64,000 nt of DNA, taken from contig NW_019211458.1 of the NCBI RefSeq assembly GCF_002443255.2, forward strand, positions 12,953,939 to 13,017,938. Direction: 5' to 3'. A program made the translations under genes and the position numbers. The DNA comes from Varroa destructor. Lineage: Eukaryota; Arthropoda; Arachnida; Mesostigmata; Varroidae. Shown here piece by piece: positions 1 through 14,339 of this stretch (its first letter is position 1; every line of letters begins with the position of its first letter). The notes under the pieces were generated by a model, which saw nothing but the letters and a program-made list of their open reading frames with translations, was not told where the DNA came from and searched no databases.

Positions 1-503
1 ACGTTGCTGTTACATAGCAAAACTATACTTTACCCTGTATAGTTTTAGCGAAGCTGTTCATAATAACAAGGCATTATTGTAAGTAGCCTCTGTGCATACA
101 ATAACAAACCGTATCGGCGCTTAGCGGGCAGCGAACGGGCAAATACTCGTCTATCACAACCACCACAGGCAGCAACTGCGGCGATTTTACGACTGCCAGT
201 CAGTCGCCTGTTACTAGTAGTCAGTCGACTGGTAAACTCTTCCTAAACTCATTCAGACAAAAAAATACGCTGACACACAGCCAAATTGGTACGCCTATGA
301 AAGAGCGATACGCACACGATCGACTGAAACGCGCAAAGCTGAAAAACGCGAACGAACGGAGCGGTTCTTCCATTTACTCTACCGGCGGCACAAATCAGCT
401 GAACTATACGTGAGTGCGTGTCAGTTAACTAGCTGGTTGATCGGTATAGACACGCCGTCACGGACGACCAAGCAAACCTTTCTAGCGAGCAGACAAGCCC
501 ATA

Positions 504-746
504 ATGTTAGAAGGTACTAGCAGCTCTGATGCTCCGACAGCTCAGAGTCTGATTCCGCTCGACTCTGGACTAACACAGCACGAGCACACTCTAGAAAGCT
601 TATTGTCTACACTTTTGATCGCGATATCCAAGCTTAACCAGCCCATCTCGCTATTTCAGCCTCGGGTTCTCCCGGTCCTCCGCCCGTTGCGGACAGTTCT
701 GATAGCCCCTCCGCACTTACCCTGTCCCTCTTCACGCTCGGGATAG
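504..746 (+). CDS. Candidate 80-codon ORF in a GC-rich island
   Basis: An ATG at 504 opens MLEGTSSSDAPTAQSLIPLD and continues to a TAG at 744-746. The product is Ser/Leu/Pro-rich without a recognised domain. The surrounding 1.1 kb is richer in GC than the next 10 kb and has other open frames on both strands, so this could equally be 5' untranslated or promoter sequence. Confidence 0.15.
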   Translation: MLEGTSSSDAPTAQSLIPLDSGLTQHEHTLESLLSTLLIAISKLNQPISLFQPRVLPVLRPLRTVLIAPPHLPCPSSRSG

Positions 747-1198
747 CGTTGCTGTATCAGCAGGGCGGCGGGGGCAGGGACCAGAGACAGCAAAAGTGCC
801 TTCATCCCTCACCAACTGCCACGGCTGCTGAAGTGCCCGGCAAACTATACTAGCGGATTTGTTTCTCTTCCTATCTGTCAACCTGCCGATTAATGTGCCC
901 GCGCACCGTTGGCTTGACAGCAGTGCTCTTACGGACTACAGCGCAATACTTACCACCCGGTCCCCGCAACGGTGGCCGCCAATTTCGACTACAGAAACAG
1001 TACAGCAACGACAGTGGTCGCTGCCGTTGCCGCTGCTGGCGCTGTACCGGTGGTGAAAAACCGACGTCAACCACCCTAGCGCCTTCCTCCATCGAGTGAG
1101 CATTTTTGTTCTTTCACAGAATACTCGGTCGCGTTCATGATTTGTTTACTGACTTTTACGTTAACGTTTGAGGACAAGGGAGGACATTCGCGTGTCAA

Positions 1199-1219
1199 AG
1201 ACACACACACACACACACA
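1199..1219. repeat. (AC)n microsatellite
   Basis: About ten uninterrupted AC units. Confidence 0.9.
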
Positions 1220-1940
1220 AAGCTAAATACATACATATTTCTTTTTGTTGTTTCGCAAACCTCGAATAGTGTATGCGCGAATTTGTCTTAAATGAAGATG
1301 GTGTATTGAACAGAAGAATGAAGATAACAGTTAGATCAAGAAGAGCCACAAGAGTTGTTAAGAAAGCAAGTGTGCTGTTCGTGTGTAGGTTTCTATGATC
1401 ATTGCTGTTCGCCAAGCACAGCGTCAGCAGAGTTCTTCATCGATGAACGTACGCGTTTGCCCCACTCCTTAGCTCTGTTTCTGTCTGATATACTGCTAAA
1501 AGCAGAATCGGCATGCTTTTGATCTTTCCTTCAGTGTCCGTAGTAGAGGAACTCAAACTGGCGAACATAGCCAATGGCACCAGGTGGCGGTTCCGAGCTG
1601 GGCACTGTGCGTTGGAATAACATTAAATCAGTTTTAAACTAGGCATTATACTCTTTCCGACATCGGCCAGCCGTACGTAACCGCCTTTCCAATCAGAATG
1701 ACGACAAGCTTTTTCAGGTATGTTGATGCCTACTTGCAATTAGATCTCGATTGGATACAATTGGATGTCTTTATTCAACATTGGAAACGTTTGTCCTCTG
1801 ATGGTAACTGTCTCGCAATGAATGGAAAGGCACCATGTGAACAGTCATCGAGAAGATCAAGCAGGACCGCTAAGGTGCTGCTGCAGTCCTGTCGAGGTGA
1901 TACAGTACGGTTTTTTATGACGACACCTAACTGTGGATTA

Positions 1941-1966
1941 CTATATATATATATATATATATATAT
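1941..1966. repeat. (TA)n microsatellite
   Basis: A pure TA run of about 12 units, 270 bp before the assembly gap. Confidence 0.9.
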
Positions 1967-2238
1967 GTTGTAGACATCTTTGTGCCTGGAAAGTAAGAAT
2001 AACTTTTAAACAAGGCAGAGAGTGATCCTAACTTATTGACTTCTTACTTACGAAAAGCTAAGATAAACGTCTAAGAGGAAAATGTTTGTATTGTGACTAT
2101 TATGGTGTCGAGCAAGTTAGTCCACAGGTGGGTGTATTACGTCATGTGGCTGAACTACCTTAGAGCTTTTCTACGCGAGCCACGTGTAGGTCATTTTGGC
2201 ATTGTTTCATAGTATTCTATCACAGATGTATATATATA

Positions 2239-2338
2239 NNNNNNNNNNNNNNNNNNNNNNNNNNNNNNNNNNNNNNNNNNNNNNNNNNNNNNNNNNNNNN
2301 NNNNNNNNNNNNNNNNNNNNNNNNNNNNNNNNNNNNNN
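2239..2338. other. Assembly gap of exactly 100 N within a TA microsatellite
   Basis: Exactly one hundred N are flanked on both sides by TATATA sequence. The round length suggests a placeholder of unknown true size. Confidence 0.98.
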
Positions 2339-4159
2339 ATTATATATTTTCCTAAAAGTTCCGTATCATCGAGTAACAGTTATGCAAACGCACAATTTTT
2401 AACTTCGATTCCTTTCTTCAGTAACACTCAATGAAGGGATGCCAAATAATTGCCGGGGACTTGCAGTGGAAAGTGTAAGCGCCTTGTGGCGGCGGAGTTC
2501 ATTGAAGTTTTCTGAATTATATTATTATCAGCAATTATCAATTTTAGTCCTTTGCATTAGATAATACTTATAGATCACAGCTTGCACTTCATGCGAAGAA
2601 AGTACTTTTATTCGACAAGCTTCATTTAGTTCTATGCACAGTCCTCAAGGTCGCATTGGAGGAAGTGTGACAGGAAGGTGTGTATCTAAAGACACGGTAG
2701 TTCCTAAAGTAGTCAACTAGTTTTTTGTTTTCGATCATCTCACAGATAGAGCGTGCAGTAATTCCAACAAGAAGTGGATTTTTTTAAACGTTCACTACAT
2801 ATGATTATTTTCTTTAAGGCGTGTCCAAAGTGTTCTAAGAACTTCTAAGAACTTGCATCCTGTAAGTTTCATAGGCTTCACAAGCCTGCCGACGAATGTC
2901 TGCTCTGGAGCAAGCAATCACCGTTAATTGGCTTCTATCAAATTTTGGGCAAAAATATGGAAAATCAAATGGAGTTGCTACAGTCAGCACTTTTAAACAT
3001 AAGTAAGCTTCAGGACTTTTGTCCTTCGCATGCATCGCATGAGACTCATTAGAGATCCTTGAAACTTACTTATTTTTTTTACAGAACTCCGAATCTGCTG
3101 TTTTTCGGTTTCTCACGTTTGTGAAAAGTTTACTCGAAGCTCACTAACCGTCCAAAACTTCGCGTAGTGTATTTGAGGCTTGTGCGTCCCTACTTCGAAC
3201 GATTTCGCAATCCTGTGAATATTTACCCTTCAATTTCTCGAGGTGATCGATTTTTTCGCTAGTAGTTTCTCGAGGTTTTTGCTGGCTGATATCGTTGAAC
3301 GGCCAAGCACATTGTCCAAAGCATTTGCTCTTCATATACGTTCGTGTTATGTATTATAAATAAAGAAGATAAAACGTGAGTGTTAGCCATCAATACGCTA
3401 GCGCAACATCCCTGCGTATGTATCATAAACAACATCTATTTATACATTATATATTTACAATAGCTATTGTACGATGCAGAGTATTGGAATCGTTATTTTG
3501 ATCGGTGGACGGGTACCTTACACCTGCTTTAAGAACAATCTTTTTGAATTTGCTTATCTGGGACAAAAATATTCTTGTGAGTTGAATTTTTTGATAAAAT
3601 TATTGTGTAAACTCATCACTTAGAAAATACAGATTTATCGTTGGGTCGAATACGTCTGAGCCAATGGCAAGGTCAAGCGCTATTAAAGACCACTTCGTGT
3701 ATGAGAGTCTGTGACAGATGAAACGATGCCCAAATACCGTGTGACTTTTTACCTATCAAGAAATTAAGGGTCATCAAGCAAAGTCTCGATATTAAAAGTA
3801 GAGCTGAGTTTATCTTCGTAACTACAACTTAAGCCGTTTCATGTAGACATACTATCAGATATAAATTAACAGAATAATTCCTGTTGTATGCAATCTAATG
3901 TTACAGTTATTATAAACGTAAAATTTTACAATGCCCAATGTAGGTTGCTGCGATAAGTACAAACACATTATAACTGTTTACTGTTTATCAGTAGATGAAT
4001 CCCGGCATGCTGCTTGGCAATGTTAGTTATTTAATAAGCACTATTAAAAGCAAATCATTTAACTACTGTGACACTCATTCTGTGGGCAATTTTTTGCCTT
4101 GTATAGATTGTAGACTAGGCAGGGTTCCATGCAGCGGATCAGCGGTACCATAACATGGC

Positions 4160-4185
4160 TTTTTTTTTTTTTTTTTTTTTTTTTT
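4160..4185. repeat. Poly(T) run
   Basis: 26 consecutive T. It could be the tail of a minus-strand retroposed copy, but no body or target-site duplication was identified. Confidence 0.9.
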
Positions 4186-7100
4186 ATCTACGACAGTAAT
4201 AGATATTTAAATTAAAAGTATTTCATCGTTTTTAGTCTTACTTGTATGCTTGGCTGTGCTATTTGTAAAAAAAATAATAATCAATTGAACGGACGCGTCC
4301 GAATTAGCTCACAACATAATTTAAGCCAAGGATCACGAACGAGCTGGGTCGAGATGCGGAATCTACGTCGCGCTAAGAACTTCGAACGAATCAATTTACT
4401 CGTAGCAACATTCATTTCAGCGGGTCATTTATACAGAGATATATCCGAACGAACTATTATGTACCGCGTAAATCCCTTTCCTACGGAGCATTGAAGTATA
4501 TATATATATAGCATTTTTATAGGGCGGTGCTTAAGTAACACGGCGAGTCAGTCATGCATTTATCGCGCTTGTAAGGAGCCCGACAATCTCTCAAATAACT
4601 ACCTTGAAGTGTTGCTGCCGTCTTTACTAGTTTGATCCGAAGGTAAGGCAGGGCAAAATTTGCTTACCGCTTTCGACAACGGTGCAACGTTAGTAGCTTC
4701 TGTCACCCTTATATCTGATGGTGTTTCTTACTGGTCATGCAGAGATTGAGATTGTGGAGTGCATAACAGGTGGATTACCTGCGTAAGCCTTTTATATCAA
4801 TTGCGATAGTTGTTTTGCTCTTCGTACAAAAAAAGCTATTCAGCTTAAAATGGCCTCGGACAGTGTTCTTCGCTCGGTGGCTAAAGATAACGTCCGCTTT
4901 CTGTTAACGCGAATTCCAGGAGCTCTTACGCATCTACTGCTTTTTCTGTTGGTTAATACGCCCAAAACAGTCGGGAACGCTTTCCAATATGGAAACCTTT
5001 CTAATCTGCTGGAGAGCCGCTGGCCGTGCAGGGACTAGGATTTTTTTACTAGGGTTTTATCAACTTCCAGATGAAGTTGAGCAGGTCATTTATGTGTTGG
5101 ACTGCCACGGATTTAGTGGAATTTAGTTTTTGTACCCGAAAAGCGAGCCTCTCAATGGGTCAAAGAACGGAAAATTGTTTGAAAGGATCGGAGGCCAAAC
5201 GAAAAACAAAATCAGCAAAGAAGAACGAATAAAGGAAAATGATATAGGCACGTTATAAACTAAAATAATTATTACTAGTCATTTTTCAATGGAATTAGAA
5301 TACAACAATCTTGAATTTCAACAACTAGTTAATAAACGCGATAAATTAACGAGCTGACTTCAAGAAAACTGTACATGTGATTCGTTCAGTTCCACTATAT
5401 TTAAGCATTGTCATATGAATGCCCTCTATGTGTTATGCTCACCGGACAATTGAACCGGGAGACGAGATCAGGTCTTAGTGCTGATACACAGCTAATGTTA
5501 GTTCTTACACCTCGCGATTACTAATAGAAGACAATACATGCGTACGTTTATCTTGTGCTGATCTTCGGCCGTTGCGTGGGTTTCACCGTACCTGGAGGTG
5601 TTTCACTGAGAAACGACCCTTTTGGTCGTTGGCATCGATCAAACTGCTTTTTTCGCTTCGTGTCGCATCTATGGAGCAGAGTGCGGAAACAAAGTTAGAG
5701 GACACCGCTTTCTACGCTGTACATTCATGGGTCGTGCTGCGAGAGAGCGGGCAAGGGAATAGTCAGATTTAGCTCAAGCAGAGTATAATGTGCTTTTTGA
5801 CACATGTGGCTTCCTACTGAACATGTTGACTCAGATAGCAGCAGTTGTGACAACTGTTTTTTCGTATACATGTACCGCAGGTTTTGTTAGATGTCTGTCG
5901 AATCTCTGTAATGCATTAATCAATAATTGTTTGTTTTTCTCTGCGCCCTGGCCGCCAAACATGGCCTCAGGGTTTTTTGCTCTGATCGAAGACTGGTAAT
6001 AACTTCTGCTCTATTATGCGAACCCAGCCCTATCTAATTTTTTTAAGATTTTCTGATTCGAGAAGGATGAATCGTTTGCGGATCTCCTTAGGGATCTTTT
6101 GGTTGGATTCGCAAGACGCAAAGCTGGCGCTCTCAAGAATGCTGCTCCGAAAACTGTTGGCAACGAACTTCGCTGAAGTCTCAACTGCTCACCTCTTGCC
6201 TAGAACAGCCTAACTGGTCGAATTCATTTAGACATCGAAGCCCTTTCATATACAGGCACTGAAAAGATCCCTTTGGCAAATCTGGCAAATACCAGATATA
6301 CTGCAGTGAAAATTCTGCAAAACTTGAGTCGGTGAGATATGGACCCGTTCATCAAAACTCTTTACTTCCCTATGACTGGATCCTTTGACCTCGCCATACG
6401 AACGGCCCTGCTTCTACGAGGGTTTCGAATGCTAGGTAACTCTACTTCTAGGAAGAGGAACGCAGTTTTTTACGCTGAAGTCAGCAACTGTTTCCTTCTG
6501 CTAATATTACCATACTTCTGCAAACTAGCAAGGGTTACATCAAATCAGGGTGAGGTAAATGTTAATGGCTGGCCACTGTTGGTTCTGTATTGGCTAGTTG
6601 TCGGACGTACCAAGCATGGTTCAGAAAAAGTCATCGTCTTTTAGGGCTTGATGCCTGACTGTGCCCAAGAAGAGCCATGTTGTGGCTGGACTTTTGAAGA
6701 AAAAACTGGCCCCAAATACTCGAAGGATTTCATTCCTTTTAGCTTCCGCCCGATAATAAGTTAAGAGACTGTATCTCGATTCACGAGTACCTCACGGAGA
6801 GAACTGACTACAAAAGGCAGGGTGACTGCTCTTTGACGTGGTGGGCCTAATTAGAATCCGGTTTCTTGCAAAAATTGGAGATGGATTATACCATTGGATG
6901 GGAATTAACTAGTGGCTCGCGCAGCTGCTCTAGTAGGAATGCGACCCACCTTTCCGACGATTCGCCTGTGCTAGAGGTTGAATCAGCTACGCCTTATGTG
7001 TACTTGAATATAGTTTCGTGTGTTCATCCGTCTCCGACTGGACTGATTCATTATGATCCACGACGTGCAGCACTGCTAGTGGTAGCGAATAACGACCCGA

Positions 7101-10100
7101 CGTCCAAGGCGTATCTCTTCCTTGAGCTCGAAATTGTGTGGCCGGCTATTGGAAATACTGGTATTGAAATACTGGTCATGCAGAAATTATTCTGTACATG
7201 ATGATAAACCAGTGGGGTAAGAAGGCTCTGCACTACCCGTAGACATTGTGCTTTACGCAATGCATGAGTTTATGATTCTTTGTTTCCATGGTTGAAGGGA
7301 GCATCGGACGTTTGCTGCTAGAAAAGATAGGCGAAATATGACATCACTAGGGGTGGTTGTAGTCATAAGTTTTACGGTTGTGGATATTGTTATGTCCACC
7401 GAAAAAATTAGTTCCCACGGAGAATGGGTTAACATGACTATAACACTACTCAGTGTCAGAAATATGTCACGTTTGTACCTATTGGGTTGCTCTTATCGGC
7501 TGATCTATTAGGTTTATATGGCCCTAGACCCGAAAGGCCTTACAGGGTTTTGGGCAATTTTAAAAAATAATAAAAGAGTGATTATGATTTGCCAATGGGT
7601 TAGCAGTGCTTATGGAATACCCAACAAACGGCTACATAGGCGTCATTGTTTCTAAAGAAACACACAGAGATATATGTGGAATTCGAGGTGAACTTGAACG
7701 TTCACAGATAATTTATTGGAAGGTGACAAATTAACCATGCTTTGTAAGTGGCTTATTTGGGCAATGTTTTTAACTACTTAAAAAATACCAGTATAGGTAA
7801 CTAAAGGTAATTACAAAAAGAAGCGCCAAAATCAAAGCTTCCATTTAATAGTAGGCAATAACTTCGTTTCGTTTAAAAAATTGCCACATGTATATCGTGT
7901 CCATACCGGTTGTGCCAAATATCTATTATTTATGCTATATCAATATCGGTTTTGTGTACTACGTTATATTTCCGCTGTCTTCTATCGCTAGTCTTCTGAC
8001 CTGATTCATATAAAAGTAAGCCGATGATGCATTGAACGCGTTCCACTTTAGTTGCAAAGTACGGCTTGTCCATCTTTGACACTGATTTACTTTCCTACGA
8101 AGGCCAAAACATTTCACGTTAACGGCTCGTCGCGCTACAAACATTCTTGTTTGAGCCACACACCGTTATTGAAATTGCGGTTTCGATTATTAGAACTATA
8201 GAGAAATCCGTGCGCAAAGATCAACTTTAAATTAACCGTAGTAACCATTGGAGGATCGGCTTCTCAAGCGCGACAGTTTTAGGATTTTGCATCACTGAAA
8301 TCCCGCCAGTTAACCGGTTTGCACAGGGGAAAATTAAGCCAGACAACATGATTCCAGGTACTAAGTAATTGTCTGTATGCTTTCTGCTCTATCTCACAAA
8401 AAGTTTGTGCCTCGCGTGAAGATGACTTGTGAACATCCTATTTTGAGAGGCATCATGCTCCAGGAAAAAGAGCTGCTTCGAGTTTATGGCGAGAACAAAT
8501 TAAAACCGCTGCTACTCTAATCAAGTTAGCAACTATTTATTATAAATTGTAAAATATCGTTTTTAAGTTTATCTTCATTTTACGTTACTCGGAAGGGGGA
8601 TTTACATATTCTCGAGAGAATGTAAAAATCTCTTACAGCACACGAGACACGGCAATGGGAGCTTACCAAATCAAACTGTAATTTTTGAGCCCATATATCA
8701 TTATAAAACTGTCGGCGAATCATATTTGATTTATGGCGAAGATCTCAGAAGAAGCTTGATCACCTTATCGTAAAGGTACTTCATTTTACGAATTCTGTTT
8801 AGTCTGTACTTATAAAAAAGACTGAACTATGGTCGATTGTGGAGTTTCGTTGACTGCACTTAAAGACGTAAGTTCAAATACCTTAGCTTTATCGCTGTTT
8901 TGTGTGATTCTGATAACAAATCGATCCTAAAGCGTAATCTAAAAGTCTATAGTAGATAAGATTTTTTAGGGAACCAATAGGTGTGATGTAAATTATTGGA
9001 GGCGAAGACAAAATAAAGTGTGTGTGGTCTCCGGGAAGTTTCTCTGTAGGAATTGCTTGAGCCTTCTCTCTATGAGCGCTAGTAGAGTATACTCTAGCAA
9101 GTTTCAATTCGATATAAAATCATTTATATCGAATTGAAGTACACACACTGCATTTGTAATACGTAGCAGCAGAATTCATAGTGCGAGTAAGATACGATAT
9201 GACACGACAGATCTTCATCGAATGTTCAGTCATAGCTAACTAAAAGTTACACCAAAAAAGAAAAATCAACTTCGGTTAATAAGTTCCTTCGAGAATCAGT
9301 ACTTGAGCACGGAGCCGACTCTGGAAAAACGATTCTCAGAACTGAAGTTAACGGACTCAAATGCTGAGGATGAAACCCAGCAGTAATCTATAAAGTTGAC
9401 ATAAGAGTCCGTTGATACGCGTAGTGAATGAACATGAAGTTTTTATCGACCACTAGCATGACTGGATCCTTAAAATAAGGGAGTTTTCTAGTTGACAGCG
9501 TCGTTTCCCAACCAGCTTTATTGATTCTGCTAACACAACTGCATGACGTTCATTATGACCTTGGCGATCCCTGTGGGTGTGATATACTGGCAAATGTGCT
9601 ACATTGTATCTTATTTTTATTCTTTTGTAGTATATTCTATGCTCTTTGGGGGGCAGTAGCGAAAGCATAAAGGTTTCGCCCCAGGTGACGCTGTGCACGC
9701 AACCATTATGGCATTTGTGGCTTACGGCATCGAAACGTGTCGCCGGCCAAACGTTTATCACGCCAAGACACTTCTAAGGGAAGTGGAGGATGATGACTCT
9801 TGCAGTGAAGTCGCTCAACAGACATTACAATTGCATACTTGTTGTAGGCTCCAAGACGACGTGTGATTATTTTGAACATTTATTTCGACATAACATACAA
9901 ATATGACTCGGATGTGCTCTATGGAAAAACTTATTTTGAATGATTCGAGTAGAAGAACATGCACCAGATACGCGCGATGTATGTGAATTGATTTATTAAT
10001 AAACTACCGTACAGTGTAACAGTGTACAGACACTCTTTTTTTATAAGATTAAGAACAAAAGCTATCATCCTCCTTCTAAAGTGACTTTTACCGTGACTCG

Positions 10101-10120
10101 AATGGATCAAAAGTACTTAC

Positions 10121-10203
10121 CTGAAAGTCTGGGGGAATGTTCGGTGCAAGTTTCTATCCTGTTTCTTCTTCTGGGTATTTGCCAGCTGGTTGACGCATTT
10201 CAT
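10121..10203 (-). CDS. Candidate short first exon
   Basis: An ATG at 10203 opens MKCVNQLANTQKKKQDRNLH then RTFPQTF, and runs into a perfect donor CAG|GTAAGT after 10121, in phase 2. No downstream exon was convincingly assigned. The call rests on one consensus donor and a short open frame. Confidence 0.2.
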
Positions 10204-10209
10204 TTCAAA

Positions 10210-13200
10210 TGCAACAAATTACGATAGATAACGATACCCTCTTAAGCGACATTATAGTTGTAATGCTTTTCACTGATAAAATCGTTTGACAACATTCGAA
10301 CAACTCACGGCAACCAGAGTCCTCCACAAACTATAGCGCGGTGCATAAATCAGGCGCCGAAGTTGCATGTACACCGCAGGTAATGAGTGACTCAAAATCG
10401 TGTAACGTGCGTTTATAATAAAGGCCTTTTTGAGGCTTAGGACACTGGTAAAGCATGGGATAAAATGTACAGTTTAGAAAAACAATTGACTCGATACGTA
10501 GCCAGGACAATTGAACGATCAACGTAATAGAATTATGCTTGTAGTTTTTAATTTCAAGCTTGAATACAAGAGCTTAGAAAAGCTGACAATGTGAAATGTT
10601 GAATATAATCTCGTTCAGCTTACTGTCTAGATCAAAACTATTGAACATTTCACATATCAGCTCCACCTTGTAAATGTAAAGGATCCGGGTGACGTTTTAT
10701 ACGATCTTCAATTTGCAGTAACACGGGATCTAAGTGCAAAAGGGCGTGGCGTTAATAGCAAAGTCTTTAAAAGCAGTAAATCTTTAAGGAAAATGGCAAA
10801 CTGTGACTTCTGAACGTTGCAACAATGATTCTTTCATCACAACCATTAAGATTCAGAAACTGAGGCTTACATATAGATTATTGAGCCAGCTCCAGAACTG
10901 AAAAAATTCAGGCTAAACGCGATATTGAAAAATTTCTTCCGTTAAAAATGGGATTAAACCCTTTTCCACCGAGTTCGCCGAAGTGATTTGATGACTTCTC
11001 TGTGCTCGAGATCTATAAGACAGCTTCAAAGAACAGAAGAGATATTATGGCGTCAAGCCGGACACAGGATGATTATCCGAATCTTTTAATTCATATTAGT
11101 AGCTTTTGCGTATGTCTGTTTTATATAAAAGGTACTCAGATCGAATTCGAAAAGTACAAAATCGTTTTCAAAAGCAGTTATGGTTAGAATTTTTTTCCTC
11201 TTTTCCGCACATTTTACGAATGTTCCTTCAATAAGGTCCAATAGCTTTAGTGTCTTTTAAAAAAAAGTCCCTTTTCACAAACTGAATTCGCTTTGCTAGA
11301 GCAAACTCAACGTTACACGTTAATCACAACGAGCTCTGACTCGATCTTCGGTCATTGAATTTTTTTTAATACTCTTAGTGAATCTACTAGAAAGGATCGA
11401 TATCGAAAAATTCTGATGTGACTGAAATAACGTCTTTTGTCTTTTTTTTTTCCATATTCCATATGTTCTTGCATAAATGAGCTAGTCATCTTCAATGTTT
11501 CCGTAGCCAGCTATGTCAGCACCATAAGGTCTCATATGGTTCGTCTATAAAAATGAGCGGAAATTGCGCGGCGCAATCTATATTCTCACAATCGGTTATA
11601 TCACTTCAGTTAATGATGATTAATAGTGATGATAATTATCTGATTCGACCTTGTGATTGAAAGCTGTTGCGGTGAGGACGTATTGATTGATATCCAGCAG
11701 AAGGCCTTTTGAATAAAACTTCATATTGTTTAATTTGATCGCCTGAAGACAAATAACGAATTGCATGCGTATTAAACAGACAAACGAGAACACAGTAACT
11801 TTTTGCCACATACTGTCAACCACTGGCCCAACAGATCATTTTCCGGGCAAACGCAATAAGAACACTAATACGCTAATTGAGGACCTCCTCCCTACAACGT
11901 AACCGAAAGCCAATGGTACACCGGATAAATGCAGATAAATTTTAAGCGGACAAAGCTTATCTGCGTGTCACTTAGGTCGCATTCGTCGTCAAGTGACAAC
12001 AGTCACAAATTGCAATCGTTATATTGCGACGACCGGGAGACATTTTGGAAAACGAGGGAATTTAGCGTTTCCACCGGTTATTCTCTACAAATTCATTGTA
12101 GATACTAGTCAACAAATCATCGCAAGCATGCAATGTATGTATGAACTCTTTTCTCATGACTGCCGCCGCTCGATCGTCGGTCTAACGGCAGTTGACAAAA
12201 TGATAGAGTCATCAACCTTCATAAACAATTATTAGTATATCTAGCTAACTAGGAGTTGTTAAGCTGTCGCACCCAACTCAATACGACCGATGCTGCTTCT
12301 GTCATTACAGGGACTATGTGCTACTATGGCCATATAACGCGACGTAAAAAAAGAAACATATCTAGTTGCTGACCAAGCAAACGGGTTCGCCTTTATTACA
12401 GAGAAACGAATTGTGCTGTTGGCAAGAAGCCAACGAAGGATTTGATCTGTCTTTCGCTCGCAGGAGCCGACCCATCAGTTCGCACCGGCACAGAGACAGA
12501 CGTTTACCCCATCTGTTGCGTCTACAATAGGGAGAGAAGTCACTGCAGAGCTGTCGAGGTTCGTCTCGTTGTTGTTGCTTCGTGCGGCTACCGCTTGTCA
12601 AATTTGTTGTTGTTGTTGTTGTTGTTGTTGCTGCTGCTGCTGCTGCTGCTATCCCAGAGTCAGACGGACTGCAGTGATGAATGCCGCGTCCCGATGTTAG
12701 CAGACGTTAAGATCGGTTAACGGCTCCCTTTCCCGTGTTTCAGGTAAATGCGCATTTCGATACATTGCGGATCATATATGTATGTATACGATATACATGC
12801 ATCTTCTACGCACTATCCAAACGTCTGTCGATCATCACGGCAACGATTCGGTTTACTCGAATCGGACGGGCACCCGTAGCATGCAGGGATACATTGATTA
12901 CGATTGGTATTTTCGTCCGGGACAGCTCATTTGATAGACCTGCGTCCACCTGCCAAATTCTTAATACTAAGTAATCAAGTTAGAAAAAGTAGTGGCTTAA
13001 GCAGTTACAGCAACGTCGAAATTTCATTGTTCTGTCGTGTCGAGAGTGGGTAAGAATGATATTTGGTCGTACCAGAATAAAAACTTGAAATAGAATAAGT
13101 TTGGTCCAAATGCTGCGCCAATGCATTATATATACGATATAAATAGCTAGATCCGTTTAACAACCTATCCCTACAAGGCGTGCCTGTGGATTTTCACGAA

Positions 13201-14330
13201 TTCATTTAGTTAATGTCTTTCTCTAGCTGATTTATTGCTAAGGTCCTGAATTTCAGCAGACCGCTTAACAGTCGCGAAACGTGGCCATTTGCTAACGATA
13301 TGTTTTTTCCTTCCTTATTCATATGTAAACTTTCCCTATCAAATGACTACTAGTATTAACATCGGCGACGCGCGTATCGCTATTTGAATGTTAGCGTTCC
13401 AAATTTGAACTTGGGATCCAGGTTGTACCTGGTAGGTTTTGCTCTTCCCGTCGTCCTCGATAATGACGCTATTGCCTGTTGCTGTTATCTTTCTTAGTCT
13501 TACCAGTCAGCCGTCAAGCAGCTTTCTGTTCCGCTTGAAGCAAAACTTTCGCAGGCATCGAACGCCGTTAACGAGCCACCGTCATGAACAGGCAGCATCG
13601 CTTTATTAACGGTCTCCTTGCCTAAACTGGAATATTTCTATTTCTTCCCTGAACTATGAGGTAAAAATTTGATTGCAGACGTCATTTGGCCCATGAGAGC
13701 TAATCCCTTCAACAACAACGACGAAAATAGTTCGCCTGCATGGGCAAAGCGTCCAGCCCTCTAACTAACTCCGAAGCCGTAGCAACTGCTGCTAAACGCA
13801 TAGGAGAATGAATAATGCATATAAATTACTAGGGCAAAATTTTCGTCTTTAAGGAACTGAGTCGGGGCTGCTGGTTTGTAGCAGCACGAAACCATTCCAC
13901 GGCAAGCACCATCATCTGTAGTGTACAGGACACTTGATTCATTGTGCTCGTTTACGTATGACCGCTTTTAAGCCGGGAAAGATTCAACTCGGTTTAGTAA
14001 ACACAATTTTGTATTATGTAAACTGAATTCGTTGATCTCATAGATGCCCACATGCGGCGTAGATCGGTTGACACACGTTGTTTAAAGTCGCACACTTCTA
14101 TGTGGCAACGTTATCACTCGTAAATAACTAAACCATGTCTCGTGCAAGAGATGATTTGTCAGATATATAATTTGGATTCACATTGGATACCTGATTGCGG
14201 AAACAGTGTAGAGACAACACGACAGCAAGTCTTAGTAGAAAAAGGCCGAAGATTTAACTGAATCTAAAGTAACTTCTATTTGTCTCGGTACTATGTGAGC
14301 AATGATTACTAGTAAGGGAAGCGATTGCAT
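10210..14330. other. Stretch without a supported gene
   Basis: Short open frames only, plus the compound trinucleotide repeat at 12604-12650. The part from 12360 to 12720 is slightly richer in GC and open on both strands, but no splice-consistent exon stands out. Confidence 0.5.
12604..12650. repeat. Compound (TTG)9(CTG)6 microsatellite
   Basis: Nine TTG units switch cleanly to CTG units. Read on the minus strand in one frame it is a polyglutamine run that stops immediately after, so it is probably not coding. Confidence 0.9.
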
Positions 14331-14339
14331 ACGCTTAAG

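Larger units (their letters stand above)
1100..10110. other. AT-rich stretch without a supported gene
   Basis: Only short, mostly non-ATG open frames occur. Between 5570 and 7200 the + strand holds a run of successive hydrophobic open stretches (for example FFSAPWPPNMASGFFALIED and VSNCFLLLILPYFCKLARV) in different frames. This could be an old decayed membrane-protein gene, but no motif is recognised. Nothing else is called apart from the microsatellites, poly(T) run and gap listed separately. Confidence 0.5.

Noticed and set aside
2196..2402. 68-codon frame crossing the assembly gap
   Set aside because: It consists largely of N and TA repeat.
12442..12720. 92-codon frame with a long leucine run
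   Set aside because: The leucines come from the TTG/CTG microsatellite; there is no supporting codon bias or splice context.
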